A stretch of DNA of 64,000 nt from Luteolibacter sp. LG18 (GCF_036322585.1 NZ_AP024600.1:2666001-2730000); one strand, 5' to 3'. Positions 8,303 to 16,992 are shown, counted from the first letter of the stretch. Translations and numbers: made by a program. Notes: a model not told the origin generated them from the sequence alone.

Positions 8303-9145
8303 TCAGTCCGAGATCTTGTCCTTTTGAATGATATCGCCCGGGCGGGTGGAGACGCCGGGCCAGAGTTTGCGTCCGCAGTAGATCGAGGTGTGGATGCCGG
8401 TGTGGACGCCGTCGCCGACGATCGCGCCGAACTTGCGGCGGCCGGTGTCGACCAGCACGCCATCCACCATCGAGTGGTGGTTTTTCCCATCGTGGCGGAA
8501 GTTCGAGACGATGGTGCCCGCGCCGAAGTTCACCTTCTCGCCGATGATCGAGTCGCCGACGTAGGAGAGGTGGCCGATGCTGGCCTTGTTGAGGAGGATG
8601 CAGTTCTTGATTTCGACGGCTTGGCCGATGTGGCAGTTCTCGCCGATCGAGGTGTTGCCGCGGATGTAGCAGTTCGGGCCGAGCTTGCTGTTCAGGCCGA
8701 CGATGACGTTGCCCTCGATGTAGACGCCGGGCAGGATGCGGGCACCGGGAGCCAGGTGGAGGATGCCCTCGACCACGGCGGACGGATGCAGGTCGCCTTC
8801 GATGCGGGATTCGAGCAGGCCGCCGACGAGCTGTTCGTTCGCGCGGAGCAGGTCCCACGGGTAGCGGATCAGGAACGATTTCGCGGCGGTGCGCGCGGCG
8901 TCGAAGTCCGGGGTCTCGCCGACCCATGCCAGCGCCCCGCCGTCTTCATCGAGCAGGGTCCTCACCGCCGGATCGTTGAACAGCGAGGCATCCTCGCCCG
9001 CGATCCACGCGTGCGGGTGGATCGTCGCGCCGGGCTGCGGCCAGGAGGCGCGCAGCAGGTCGTGGCGGGCCCGCAGCGGCAGGTTGCCGATCGGGAAGTC
9101 CTCGATGTCCCGGGTGAGGGTGATGGGGTGGCAGGTGGTGCTCAT
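8303..9145 (-). CDS. GlmU-like left-handed beta-helix acyltransferase (no uridyltransferase domain)
   Basis: Predicted hexapeptide-repeat transferase related to the C-terminal half of GlmU and to sugar-nucleotide transferases. The 280-aa protein lacks the N-terminal nucleotidyltransferase motif (LAAGxGTRM) of full GlmU. It has a short alpha/beta head with Asp/Glu-rich loops, then from about residue 118 a run of hexapeptide turns (HPSAVVEGILHLAPGARI, GNVIVGLNSKLGPNCYIRG, IGENCHIGQAVEIKNCIL). The later VNFGAGTIVSNFRHDGK resembles the GlmU acetyltransferase segment NYDGxxKxxT. It sits between glmM (3 nt away) and glmS (53 nt), which points to glucosamine-1-phosphate acetylation. The exact acyl donor and acceptor are inferred. 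Confidence 0.75.
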   Translation of the reverse strand: MSTTCHPITLTRDIEDFPIGNLPLRARHDLLRASWPQPGATIHPHAWIAGEDASLFNDPAVRTLLDEDGGALAWVGETPDFDAARTAAKSFLIRYPWDLLRANEQLVGGLLESRIEGDLHPSAVVEGILHLAPGARILPGVYIEGNVIVGLNSKLGPNCYIRGNTSIGENCHIGQAVEIKNCILLNKASIGHLSYVGDSIIGEKVNFGAGTIVSNFRHDGKNHHSMVDGVLVDTGRRKFGAIVGDGVHTGIHTSIYCGRKLWPGVSTRPGDIIQKDKISD

Positions 9146-9148
9146 GGT

Positions 9149-10501
9149 TCAGCCGATTTCCTCGCGGATGGCCGCGGCGAATTTGCTCACCCACAGGCGG
9201 GCGCTCTCGATCTCGCGGTGCTCCACCAGCACGCGGATTTTCTTCTCGGTGCCGGAGTAGCGGATCAGGTGGCGGCCGTCCGAGCCGAACTCCTTGGTCG
9301 CCTGCTTCATCAGCTTGGTGAGCTTCGGCAGGGTCTCGATCGGCGGCTTCTGGTTCACCGGGATGTTCGCGAGCTGGTTCGGATACTCCTGCATGATCGA
9401 GGCGAGCGTCGCCAGGGTGGCGTTCTTCTCGCGCATCATGCGCAGCACCTGCAGGGCGCTCAGGATGCCATCGCCGGTGGTGGCGTGCTCCGAGAAAATG
9501 AGGTGGCCGGAGTTCTCGCCGCCGAAGGTGAAGCCGCCCTTGCGCATCGCCTCGATCACGTGGCGGTCGCCGACACCGGTGGTTTCCACCTTGATGCCCT
9601 GCTTCCGCATGGCCTCGTGCAGGCCGAGGTTGCTCATGGTGGTGCAGACCAGCGTGTCGTTTTTCAGGCGGCCCTGCTCCTTCATGGCGATGGCGGAAAG
9701 GGCGAGGATGCGGTCGCCGCTGACGACCTGGCCGTTCGAATCGGTGAAGATCACGCGGTCGGCGTCGCCGTCGAACGAGATGCCGAGATCCGCGCCGTGG
9801 CGGCGGACCAGTTCACCGGCGTTCTCCGGGTGGAGCGCGCCGCAGCCGTCGTTGATGTTGGTGCCATCCGGGCTGATGCCGGCGGTGATGACCTCGGCTC
9901 CGAGTTCCTTGAAAATGAGTGGGGCGATGAAGTAGGCCGCGCCGTGGCCGCAATCGACCACCACCTTCAGGCCGTGGAGCGAGACGTTGTCTGCGGTGTG
10001 CTTGGCGAACTCGATGTAGCGGCCGCGGGCGTCCTCGATGCGGTGGGCCTTGCCGATTTGGCGCGGCGGCAGCGGTGCGCCCTCCGGTTCCTCGCCGAGG
10101 ATGTGGCGCTCGACGATGGATTCCAGTTCGTCGGAGAGCTTGTAGCCGTCCGGGCCGAAGATCTTGATCCCGTTGTCCTCGTAGGGATTGTGGGACGCGG
10201 TGATCATGATGCCGGCGGCGGCCCCCATCGACTTGGTGAGGTGGGCCACGCCGGGAGTCGGCATCGGGCCGACCATGAAGACGTCCATGCCCATGGAGAC
10301 GAGGCCGCTGGTCATGGCGGTTTCCAGCATGTAGCCGGAAATGCGCGTGTCCTTGCCGAGCAGCACGCGGTTCCGGTTCGGGCCGGAGGAGCGCAGCACG
10401 CGGGCGACCGCCTTTCCAACGCGGAGGGCGACTTCAGCGGTGATGGGAAATTCGTTTACGCGGCCACGGATGCCGTCGGTTCCAAACAATCGGGTGCTCA
10501 T
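9149..10501 (-). CDS. glmM: Phosphoglucosamine mutase
   Basis: Interconverts glucosamine-6-phosphate and glucosamine-1-phosphate. The 450-aa alpha-D-phosphohexomutase has all family motifs: LFGTDGIRG at the N-terminus, active-site phosphoserine S103 in TASHNPYEDNGIK, the metal loop DGDADR, the sugar-binding GGENSGH, and the phosphate-binding RYSGTEKKIRV near the C-terminus. The ATG at 10501 gives the normal length. It is the first gene of the hexosamine run, with the GlmU-like gene 3 nt after its stop. Upstream, 10502-10710 holds only small GC hairpins (for example around 10668-10697). Confidence 0.96.
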   Translation of the reverse strand: MSTRLFGTDGIRGRVNEFPITAEVALRVGKAVARVLRSSGPNRNRVLLGKDTRISGYMLETAMTSGLVSMGMDVFMVGPMPTPGVAHLTKSMGAAAGIMITASHNPYEDNGIKIFGPDGYKLSDELESIVERHILGEEPEGAPLPPRQIGKAHRIEDARGRYIEFAKHTADNVSLHGLKVVVDCGHGAAYFIAPLIFKELGAEVITAGISPDGTNINDGCGALHPENAGELVRRHGADLGISFDGDADRVIFTDSNGQVVSGDRILALSAIAMKEQGRLKNDTLVCTTMSNLGLHEAMRKQGIKVETTGVGDRHVIEAMRKGGFTFGGENSGHLIFSEHATTGDGILSALQVLRMMREKNATLATLASIMQEYPNQLANIPVNQKPPIETLPKLTKLMKQATKEFGSDGRHLIRYSGTEKKIRVLVEHREIESARLWVSKFAAAIREEIG

Positions 10502-10710
10502 GAAAATAGGGAGTCAGCTTCTGACAAAACAGTCGGACGGGGATAGGAAAAACGCGTTAATTTCGTCGCATTTTTACCTCTGCGGGCGGTGGCAATCGGC
10601 TACCGCTCTCCTCTCACTCCGGCTCAGGGCCGCACCTACGGAACGAGGGGGTTGTGCCCCCCGTGGCGGAAAAACACAAGCACAAGTCCGTGTTTCCGTC
10701 CCCACCCGTT

Positions 10711-11511
10711 CTATTCCAATACCGCGCGCTGGATGCGGCCGGGGGATTTTTTCAGGAACTGGCGGGCGAGGGCCTCGAATTGTTCCGAAAGGTCGGTGAG
10801 GTGGATCGTGAGGCTGCCGTCCTGGGTTTCCGGGGCGAGCAGCTCGAGGCGGGTCAGCTCGCGCTTCAGGTGCTCCGCGCAGGTGGTGGCGGAGTCCACC
10901 AGCCGGACCTCCGCCGGCAGTAGCTCGCGCAGCACCGGAATCAGCAGCGGGTAGTGGGTGCAGGCCAGCATCAGGGTGTCGATGCCCTTGTCCACCAGCG
11001 GCTGGAGGTAGGCGTCCAGCACCAGCCGGATCGCCGGGTGGTCGATCCAGTTTTCCTCGATGAAGGGCACGAGCAGCGGCGTGGCCTGGCCGTGGATGAT
11101 CAGGCCGGTCCGCCGCTGGGCCAGCGCGTGCTGGTAGGCATGGGAACGGATGGTGCCCTGGGTGGCGATGATGCCGACCCGCTCGGTGGTGGGCTCGGCC
11201 AGGGCGGCCTCCACCCCCGGTTCGATCACGCCGATGATCGGGGTGCGGTACTGGGCCAGCAGGCTCGGCAGGGCGTGGGCGGTCGCCGTGTTGCAGGCGA
11301 CCACAATGGCCTTCACGTGTTTCCCGAGCAGGAAGCGCACGTCCTCATCCGCGAACTGGCGGATGGTCTGGGGGCTTTTCGAGCCGTAGGGCAGGCGCGC
11401 GGTGTCCCCGAGGTAGATGATGTCCTCGTGGGGCAGGAGCTGCTGGACGGCGCGGACGACCGTGAGGCCGCCGACGCCGGAATCGAAAATACCAAGGGGT
11501 GCGCTGGACAC
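10711..11511 (-). CDS. murI: Glutamate racemase
   Basis: Makes D-glutamate for peptidoglycan. From a GTG at 11511 the product is 266 aa, the family norm. It shows GIFDSGVGGLTV (catalytic Asp10), VVACNTATA with Cys73, and LACTHYPLL with Cys184, the two catalytic cysteines. The frame stays open for about 440 nt upstream, but that stretch translates to Arg/Pro-rich shadow of the FHA gene. The GTG directly before SSAPLGIFDSG is the only sensible start. It lies 34 nt after the FHA gene on the same strand, so the two are probably co-transcribed. Confidence 0.95.
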   Translation of the reverse strand: MSSAPLGIFDSGVGGLTVVRAVQQLLPHEDIIYLGDTARLPYGSKSPQTIRQFADEDVRFLLGKHVKAIVVACNTATAHALPSLLAQYRTPIIGVIEPGVEAALAEPTTERVGIIATQGTIRSHAYQHALAQRRTGLIIHGQATPLLVPFIEENWIDHPAIRLVLDAYLQPLVDKGIDTLMLACTHYPLLIPVLRELLPAEVRLVDSATTCAEHLKRELTRLELLAPETQDGSLTIHLTDLSEQFEALARQFLKKSPGRIQRAVLE

Positions 11512-11545
11512 GCGGGGAAAATGGCAGGCCGCCGGAAAGACGCAA

Positions 11546-12211
11546 TTACTTCGCGGGCTCGGTCGTTTCCGGAGCGGCGGGAGCCGGTGCCGGAGTGGTG
11601 TCCGCGGAGGGCGCGGGGGCCGGGGAGGCGTCCGCCGGAGCCGCGTCGGCAGGGGCGGGTTCAACCTTGGCCGGGGCCTTTTTCGCGGGCTTCTTGCTGC
11701 CGAGGTCGTCGAGCAGCGAGCGGCCGGTTTCCTTCTGGTGGCGGATCGCCAGACCGACCCCGAAGGCGGCGAGGGCCAGCACGATGAACAGCAGGACCAT
11801 GGTGCCGCTGGAGCGGCCTGCCACCGGTGCGTCCGCCAGCGAGCGGGCGGGGGCCTTTTCCTTTTGCGGCGGCAGGGCCTCGATCGGCGATTGGGTGCCG
11901 AGTTCGGCCTGTTCTTCGTCGCTGAGCTGGAAATCGAACGAAACGTCGCCAAGCAGGACCGTCGTTCCGGAATGGAGCGGGATGGTCATCCGGCGCTGGC
12001 CTTCCAGCTTCGTGCCATTGGTGGAGCTCAAGTCCCGGATTTCGTAGCCCGCGTCGGTCCGGACCATCTCGGCGTGCTTCACCGAGACGGAGGAGCAATT
12101 GATCTGGATGTCGTTCTCGCTGCCGCGGCCGAGGGAAACCTTCCGGCGGTCGAGTTGGAACCGGTAGGGCTGCGGGGTGGTATCGGGAACGGTGATGGTG
12201 ACGCGGGGCAT
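11546..12211 (-). CDS. FHA-domain membrane protein with Ala/Pro-rich tail
   Basis: Membrane-anchored phosphothreonine-binding protein of unknown partner. The 221-aa product has an N-terminal FHA domain (about residues 15-95) with the diagnostic SLGRGSENDI, SVSVKHAEM and LSSTNGTKLEG motifs. One hydrophobic helix follows (MVLLFIVLALAAFGVGLAI, about 138-156), then a Lys-rich stretch and a low-complexity tail of Ala, Pro and Asp (about 185-221) that would lie outside the membrane. Such proteins usually read Ser/Thr kinase signalling; no kinase is in this window. The link to murI is position only. Confidence 0.8.
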   Translation of the reverse strand: MPRVTITVPDTTPQPYRFQLDRRKVSLGRGSENDIQINCSSVSVKHAEMVRTDAGYEIRDLSSTNGTKLEGQRRMTIPLHSGTTVLLGDVSFDFQLSDEEQAELGTQSPIEALPPQKEKAPARSLADAPVAGRSSGTMVLLFIVLALAAFGVGLAIRHQKETGRSLLDDLGSKKPAKKAPAKVEPAPADAAPADASPAPAPSADTTPAPAPAAPETTEPAK

Positions 12212-12304
12212 AGGGCCAGAACGAGGGTTTCACGCGGGTTCTAGCGTGGAAATCCGTAGGGATGCACGGAAATTTCCGGCAATTTCCCAACGTATCGGGC
12301 GGTG

Positions 12305-13072
12305 ATGAAAGTGATTTTGACCCTTCTGACCCCCTTGCTGCTGGCCGTTCCGTGCCGCGGCGCCGAGGGATCGAAGGCGCTCCGGGTGGTCAGTTGGAAC
12401 CTCCACCACGGCGAAGGAAGCGATGGAAAGCAGGATCTGGCCCGCATCGCGGCGGTGATTCAGTCCCAGGAGCCGGACGTGGTCGTCCTCCAGGAGGTGG
12501 ACAACAAGTGCAAGCGCAGCGGCGGGGTGGACCAGGCCGCCGAGCTGGCCCGCCTGACGAACCTGCAATACGTTTTCGGCAAGGCGATGGACCACGATGG
12601 CGGCGAATACGGCCAGGCGATCCTGTCCCGGTTCCCGCTCTCCGACCTGAAAATCCACAAGCTCCCTGGCGAAGGTGAGCCGCGGATCGCGATTTCCGCC
12701 CGCACGGAGACCCCCTTCGGTCCGCTGACGGTGGCGGGCGTCCACCTCGATTACGGCGACCCGGCCCGGCAACTGGTGCAGGCACAGGTTGCCTCGGCCG
12801 CCCTGCTGGAGGTGTCCACCGGTCCGATCGTGCTGGCCGGGGATTTCAATGCCACGGCGGAATCCAAGACACTGGCGGTGTTTTCCCAGGCCCCGTGGAT
12901 CGTGGTCCCGAAGTCGGGGAGCGCGGCCACCGAGCCCGCGGTGAAGCCGGACAAGGAGATCGATTTCACGGTGGTGAAGGGTCTGCGGCCGGTGAAACCG
13001 ACCGTGGTGGTGGCCGAGACGGCCGCCTCCGACCACCGGCCGATCGTGACGGCGTTCGCAAAGCCGGAGTGA
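12305..13072 (+). CDS. Secreted endonuclease/exonuclease/phosphatase (EEP) family protein
   Basis: Predicted exported metal-dependent hydrolase of the EEP superfamily; the substrate could be DNA, a phosphoester or a phospholipid. The 255-aa protein has a signal peptide (VILTLLTPLLLAVPCRGAEG) and the fold motifs in order: VSWNLHHGEG, VLQEVD, ILSRFPLSD, GVHLDYGD, LAGDFNATAES, and the C-terminal SDHRPIV. A GTG directly before the chosen ATG is equally in frame. It is divergent from the FHA gene, with 93 nt between them. Confidence 0.8.
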   Translation: MKVILTLLTPLLLAVPCRGAEGSKALRVVSWNLHHGEGSDGKQDLARIAAVIQSQEPDVVVLQEVDNKCKRSGGVDQAAELARLTNLQYVFGKAMDHDGGEYGQAILSRFPLSDLKIHKLPGEGEPRIAISARTETPFGPLTVAGVHLDYGDPARQLVQAQVASAALLEVSTGPIVLAGDFNATAESKTLAVFSQAPWIVVPKSGSAATEPAVKPDKEIDFTVVKGLRPVKPTVVVAETAASDHRPIVTAFAKPE

Positions 13073-13123
13073 TCCGGGTTTCCATTTGCCAAGAGGCGGT
13101 TCCTTTGCTCCATTCCGGACGTT

Positions 13124-13444
13124 ATGGCCAATCCGACCAACGTTCTCGCCAGCGGCATCGAAATCACGGGTTCGATCCGGTTTTCCAACGACATGATCAT
13201 CGACGGCAAAATCGAGGGTGAGATCACCTCGGACAAAGGCCGCGTGACCATCGGTGAAAACGCGCTCGTGAAGGGCGACGTCACCGCCGGGGAAGTGAAG
13301 GTCTACGGCAAGGTGGAAGGCAAGATCACCTCCCAGCGCTGCGAGCTGAAGGACAAGTCGAAGATCAGCGGCGACATCAAGTCCAAGGTCTTCACCATGG
13401 AGGAAGGCGCCCAGCTCTCCGGCCGCACCGAAATCGGCGGCTGA
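13124..13444 (+). CDS. Bactofilin
   Basis: Small polymer-forming cytoskeletal protein (DUF583). The 106 aa are almost entirely one right-handed beta-helix: GSIRFSNDMIIDGKIEGEI, then repeats such as VKGDVTAGEVKVYGKVEGKI and ISGDIKSKVFTMEEGAQLSG. The short unstructured N-terminus (MANPTNVLASG) is typical. Bactofilins form nucleotide-independent filaments that position cell-wall enzymes or stalk proteins; the role here is unknown. It stands alone and is followed by a strong terminator. Confidence 0.92.
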   Translation: MANPTNVLASGIEITGSIRFSNDMIIDGKIEGEITSDKGRVTIGENALVKGDVTAGEVKVYGKVEGKITSQRCELKDKSKISGDIKSKVFTMEEGAQLSGRTEIGG

Positions 13445-13467
13445 GCCTAGCGACAACGTTTTTGGAG

Positions 13468-13495
13468 AAGGGCGGGCCGTGTGGTCCGCCTTTTT
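13468..13495 (+). terminator. Terminator after the bactofilin gene
   Basis: AAGGGCGGGCC (13468-13478), loop GTGT, then GGTCCGCC and a run of five T. It lies 23 nt after the bactofilin stop and 16 nt before the stop of the convergent ilvA gene. Confidence 0.85.
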
Positions 13496-13510
13496 CGTCC
13501 CTGCTCCCAG

Positions 13511-15055
13511 TTAGGCTCCCAGGATCCGCTTCTGGGCGGCGGCGTCGAGGGGGGTGCAGAGGCGGTAGCCTTCACCGCGCGGCGGGAGGGTGGCGGTGAA
13601 GGCGTCGCGGGCCTCGGGAGTGTCGAAATCGAGGCCGATCAGGGCGCGGCCGATGCGTTCGCCGGACTGGCGGTAGTTGAAGTAGAAGAAGCTGGCGCGG
13701 CCGCGGATGATCTTGTCGAGGAAGTCGTGGAGCGCGCCGCGGCGCTCGTAGAAGTCGAGGCGCAGGAACAGCGGGCTGGTGAGCAGTTCCTCGCGCAGCG
13801 GGATGGCGCGGAAATTCACGTCCACGGCTCCGGAAAGGTCCTCCCACTCGTAGCCACCGGCGGCGAAGCGGTCGGGGAGGGCGGCGAGCTTGGAGTCATC
13901 GTCCGCGGTGACGGTGAAGACCGGCCAGGCCTCGGTGGCGTGGTACTTGCCGTATTGGAAATCGGTGATGTTCAGGCCCTCGAAGCAGCCGTCGAGCAGG
14001 GCCAGCATGGTGCCCGGCCGCTCCGGAATGCGGACGCGCAGGGTGCGGCTGGCGGTGGCGGAGGCTCCTTCGGATTGGGCGATCAGGCCGAGCTGGAGGA
14101 AGTCGATGTTCGCGCCGGTGACGACGACGAGGACGCGCTTGCCGACGAGTGCCTCGCGGTTCTTCAGCACGGCGGCGAGGCCCATCGCGCCGGAGGGTTC
14201 GGACACGCAGCGGAGCGTTTCCCAGAGCACGCGGATGGCGCGGCTGACCTCGGTGTTGCTGACGGTTTCGACGCGGGAAAGGGTGCCGCGGCAGATCTCG
14301 AAGGGCAGGGAGCCCGCCTTCCGGACGGCGGTGCCGTCGCAGAAGATGTCGACCTTGTCCAAGGTGACGGGCTCACCGGCTTCGAGCGCGGCCTTCATTG
14401 AGGCCTGGCCTTCGCCTTCCACGCCGATGAGTTCGGTGTCCGGCCAAAGCATGTTCAGCCAGCAGGCCGCCCCAGCGGCCATGCCGCCACCGCCGATCTG
14501 GAGGTAGGCGGCATCGAAGGGGCCGTGGCCGGAAAGCACGACTTCGTCGGCCAGCGTGGCCTGCCCGGCCATTACCTGGAGGTCGTCGTAGGCGTGCAGG
14601 TAGACCGCGCCGGTGGCGCGCTCGTCCTCACGGGCGGCGGTCACGGCCTCGTCGTAGCTGTCGCCGGAAAGGAGGATCTCCACGCGGTCGCCGCCATGGA
14701 GTTTCACCGCCTGTTGTTTCACGCGGGGCGTGGAACGCGGCATGTAGATGCGCGCCTGGATACCGAGTTGTTTGGCGGCGAGGGCCACTCCCTGGGCGTG
14801 GTTGCCGGCCGAGGCGGTGACCACTCCGCGGGCGGCCTCCTCGGGCGTGAGCACGGCCATGCGGTTGCAGGCGCCGCGCCACTTGTAGGCCTTGATGGGC
14901 GAGAGATCCTCGCGCTTCACCCAGATCTCCGGGCCGGGGCCGGGGAGGATCAGGCGCTCGAGGGGAGTGGGCTGCCCGAAGCGATACACCCGCTCGCGGG
15001 CGAACAGGGTTTCCTGCCGCAGGCGGCGGTCGAGGGGCAGCGCGTCACGTTCCAT
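13511..15055 (-). CDS. ilvA: Threonine ammonia-lyase (biosynthetic threonine dehydratase)
   Basis: PLP enzyme converting threonine to 2-oxobutanoate, the entry to isoleucine synthesis. The 514-aa product has an N-terminal catalytic domain with the PLP lysine K58 in AYKWRGACN, ASAGNHAQGVAL, and the phosphate-binding glycine loop IGGGGMAAG. A C-terminal region from about residue 330 has two ACT-like regulatory repeats (LRVRIPERPGTMLALLDG and LFLRLDFYERRGALHDFLD). That matches the long, isoleucine-inhibited form. The start at 15055 (MERDALPL) gives the usual length; upstream in-frame residues overlap the PIN toxin gene. ilvB and ilvN are 10 kb away, not linked. Confidence 0.93.
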   Translation of the reverse strand: MERDALPLDRRLRQETLFARERVYRFGQPTPLERLILPGPGPEIWVKREDLSPIKAYKWRGACNRMAVLTPEEAARGVVTASAGNHAQGVALAAKQLGIQARIYMPRSTPRVKQQAVKLHGGDRVEILLSGDSYDEAVTAAREDERATGAVYLHAYDDLQVMAGQATLADEVVLSGHGPFDAAYLQIGGGGMAAGAACWLNMLWPDTELIGVEGEGQASMKAALEAGEPVTLDKVDIFCDGTAVRKAGSLPFEICRGTLSRVETVSNTEVSRAIRVLWETLRCVSEPSGAMGLAAVLKNREALVGKRVLVVVTGANIDFLQLGLIAQSEGASATASRTLRVRIPERPGTMLALLDGCFEGLNITDFQYGKYHATEAWPVFTVTADDDSKLAALPDRFAAGGYEWEDLSGAVDVNFRAIPLREELLTSPLFLRLDFYERRGALHDFLDKIIRGRASFFYFNYRQSGERIGRALIGLDFDTPEARDAFTATLPPRGEGYRLCTPLDAAAQKRILGA

Positions 15056-15092
15056 GCCCTTGGTTTCGGGCAGGGGCGGGTGGCGTGCAAGG

Positions 15093-15533
15093 TTAGATCG
15101 GCGGGCGCTCTCCCTTGAGATGGAGGAATCGCAGGCCGGGAAATCTTTTGAAATCGGAATCGAATGAGACCAGCCGGCACCCGGCTTCCATGGCCAACGC
15201 CGCCAGATAGGCATCCGTCCAGAGCGGCGGGGTGACGATGCCCTGTTGGACCCAGGATTCCATCTGCCCGTCTTCGATCCCTGTGTCCGGCAGGAACCGC
15301 ACCTCCGGCAGTGCTAGGAAGGACTGATAAGCCTCCCACGCTTCCTCCACCGAAAAAGGCTGTCCGGCCATCGCCTTGGAGTTGGTGGCCAGCCGCAACA
15401 ATCCGAGGACAGTCACCCGGCAGAAGAGGAGTTCCTCCGCGCCGCCGGTTTCCCAGTAGTGGCGTGCTGCTTCATGGTGCTGGTGGTTCTCGTCGCAGAG
15501 AGCCAGCCAGACATTCACATCAAGAAGGTCCAT
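15093..15533 (-). CDS. PIN-domain toxin (VapC-like)
   Basis: Predicted ribonuclease toxin. The 146-aa PIN protein has the acidic residues of the fold: MDLLDVNVWLAL at the N-terminus, a Glu/Asp pair in the middle, WTDAYLAALA, and a terminal VSFDSDF. The ATG at 15533 overlaps the 3' end of the antitoxin gene by 14 nt; a GTG at 15539 is an alternative. Overlap with an upstream small DNA-binding protein is the standard toxin-antitoxin order. The RNA target is unknown. Confidence 0.85.
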   Translation of the reverse strand: MDLLDVNVWLALCDENHQHHEAARHYWETGGAEELLFCRVTVLGLLRLATNSKAMAGQPFSVEEAWEAYQSFLALPEVRFLPDTGIEDGQMESWVQQGIVTPPLWTDAYLAALAMEAGCRLVSFDSDFKRFPGLRFLHLKGERPPI

Positions 15534-15783
15534 GGGCACGGGCGGCGTCTTCTTCGTCGAGGAGCTTCCGGGCCCGCGCGTTGCTGAGGGCTGGGATCAC
15601 CTTGCCGGTTGCCTTGCGAGGGAGGGGAAGCGGGCTGCGCCGGGTGGAAATGTGGGCCGCTCCCCCGTAAAGCCCTGCCTCCACATATTGGGTGAGCAGC
15701 TCTTTCAAGGTGACTCCGTCCCGGGCGGCTTTGGTCTTCAGATCCCGGAAAACCGGATCGGGAAGGTCCAAGGTGGTTCGCAT
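15520..15783 (-). CDS. Antitoxin of the PIN toxin
   Basis: An 87-aa protein immediately upstream of, and overlapping, the PIN toxin. The N-terminal half (RTTLDLPDPVFRDLKTKAARDGVTLKELL) looks like a ribbon-helix-helix DNA-binding domain: an initial beta strand, then two helices. The C-terminal half is basic then acidic and would wrap the toxin. Antitoxins of this kind usually repress their own promoter. The family name cannot be fixed by eye. Confidence 0.75.
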   Translation of the reverse strand: MRTTLDLPDPVFRDLKTKAARDGVTLKELLTQYVEAGLYGGAAHISTRRSPLPLPRKATGKVIPALSNARARKLLDEEDAARAHGPS

Positions 15784-15830
15784 AAACGCATATTCACATC
15801 AAAATGGGCCCGCGTCAATCCACCTCACGA

Positions 15831-15860
15831 AAGAGGCAGGCCTTGGGCTGGCCTGCCTCT
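15831..15860 (-). terminator. Hairpin after the lipoprotein gene
   Basis: AGAGGCAGGCC (15832-15842) pairs perfectly with GGCCTGCCTCT (15850-15860). On the minus strand it is followed by only a short TTT, so it may be a weak terminator. It starts about 30 nt after the stop of the lipoprotein gene. Confidence 0.65.
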
Positions 15861-15891
15861 CCGGATGACAAGGGTATCGTGTCGCGAAGCC

Positions 15892-16992
15892 TCAGCGCTT
15901 GAAGAGCTGGAGGTTCGCGTTCGAGCCGCGGACCTGGTAGCCGGAGCCGAAGGGGACCTGGGGCACCGGACCGGCGGCGGCGTAGGCGGCGCGCAGGTCG
16001 GCTTGGCCATGGTTGGCGAAGAGCTCGATCGGGGTGTCGTAGGAGCCGAAGAGTTTCGTCTGCCAGCCGCTGTAGTAGCGGAACGGGATGCCGGAGTCGT
16101 CCTGGACGACGGCGTGGCAATTGCTCAGCACGAAGTTGCGGATGCCGGAGAAGCCATCGTCGTGCATCAGGTAGGAGGCGGCCTTGAAGTAGGCCACCGA
16201 GCCGCCGTAGGACGACAGCCACGAGCGGTAGCCGCCATTGAAGCCGCTGTTCGAGAGGTCGCCGGAGACGTAGATGACGCGCTTCGAACCGCTGCCGGGG
16301 ATGCGGAAGTCGATCTGGACGGCGGGTTTACCTCCGGCGGAGAGCGATTGGATGTTCTGCACCGTGCCGTTCATCAGGCCGATGGTGGAGAGCAGGATCG
16401 GGGTGACGCCCTGCAGCGGACCGTTCGCGAGGTCGCCGCGCATGTCCTTGGTGATGAAATAGCCGACCTTGAGCTGGGTATCGACCGAGCGGGAAAGCTG
16501 CGACAGCGCGCCGAGCACCGCGCCCGGGTCCTGGCCCTCCAGCATCGGCAACGAACCGGCGGGCTCCAGTCCGAGCAGGACATAGGTGGAGGTGTGCGGG
16601 AACATGCCGATGGCATGCAGCAGGTCCGGCCCGCCGAAGGGATAGAGGAGGGTGCCCGGCGAGCCGATGGTGGGCGCGAGGTTCTCATCCGACCACATGC
16701 TCTGTTTCAGCGTGCGACGGGAGGCATAGTAGCGCCAGCGGTAGCGCATGCTGTCCGAGTAGGACTTGTAGTTCGCCGTCATCTGCATCTGGGAGAGGGA
16801 GGCACCGTGGTGGACGGCCTTGCCTGCCAGGAACAGGGTGATGTCGTTCACGTCCGCGGTGCCGGAGGCGGGAGCGAACACGGGAGGCGGTTCGGCGGCG
16901 GCCGGATCGCCGGTGGTGATGATCGGCTTCGACGGCGTGGGCGAGCAACCGGCGAGAGCCAGGGAAAGCAAAAGGACGGAGGCGCGTTTCAT
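15892..16992 (-). CDS. Lipoprotein of unknown function
   Basis: A 366-aa predicted lipoprotein: the leader MKRASVLLLSLALAGCS has lipobox LAGC with Cys16, so it should be lipidated and anchored in an outer or inner membrane. I do not recognise the mature domain. It has a Pro/Ala-rich linker, then a mixed alpha/beta region with LLYPFGGPDLLHAIGMF, KRVIYVSGDLSNSGFNGGYRSW and IELFANHGQADL. The start is set by the signal peptide and by a 4-nt ATGA overlap with the permease stop, which suggests translational coupling. The much longer open frame (to 18333) is antisense or shadow sequence over the permease. Confidence 0.65.
   Translation of the reverse strand: MKRASVLLLSLALAGCSPTPSKPIITTGDPAAAEPPPVFAPASGTADVNDITLFLAGKAVHHGASLSQMQMTANYKSYSDSMRYRWRYYASRRTLKQSMWSDENLAPTIGSPGTLLYPFGGPDLLHAIGMFPHTSTYVLLGLEPAGSLPMLEGQDPGAVLGALSQLSRSVDTQLKVGYFITKDMRGDLANGPLQGVTPILLSTIGLMNGTVQNIQSLSAGGKPAVQIDFRIPGSGSKRVIYVSGDLSNSGFNGGYRSWLSSYGGSVAYFKAASYLMHDDGFSGIRNFVLSNCHAVVQDDSGIPFRYYSGWQTKLFGSYDTPIELFANHGQADLRAAYAAAGPVPQVPFGSGYQVRGSNANLQLFKR

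Noticed and set aside
10583..10620. Possible third copy of the 3'-end repeat upstream of glmM
   Set aside because: Only GGCGGTGGC and scattered bases match; both diagnostic hairpins are missing.
15093..15783. PIN toxin pair as a sign of a mobile island
   Set aside because: No integrase, insertion sequence or tRNA is near, and composition does not differ from neighbours.
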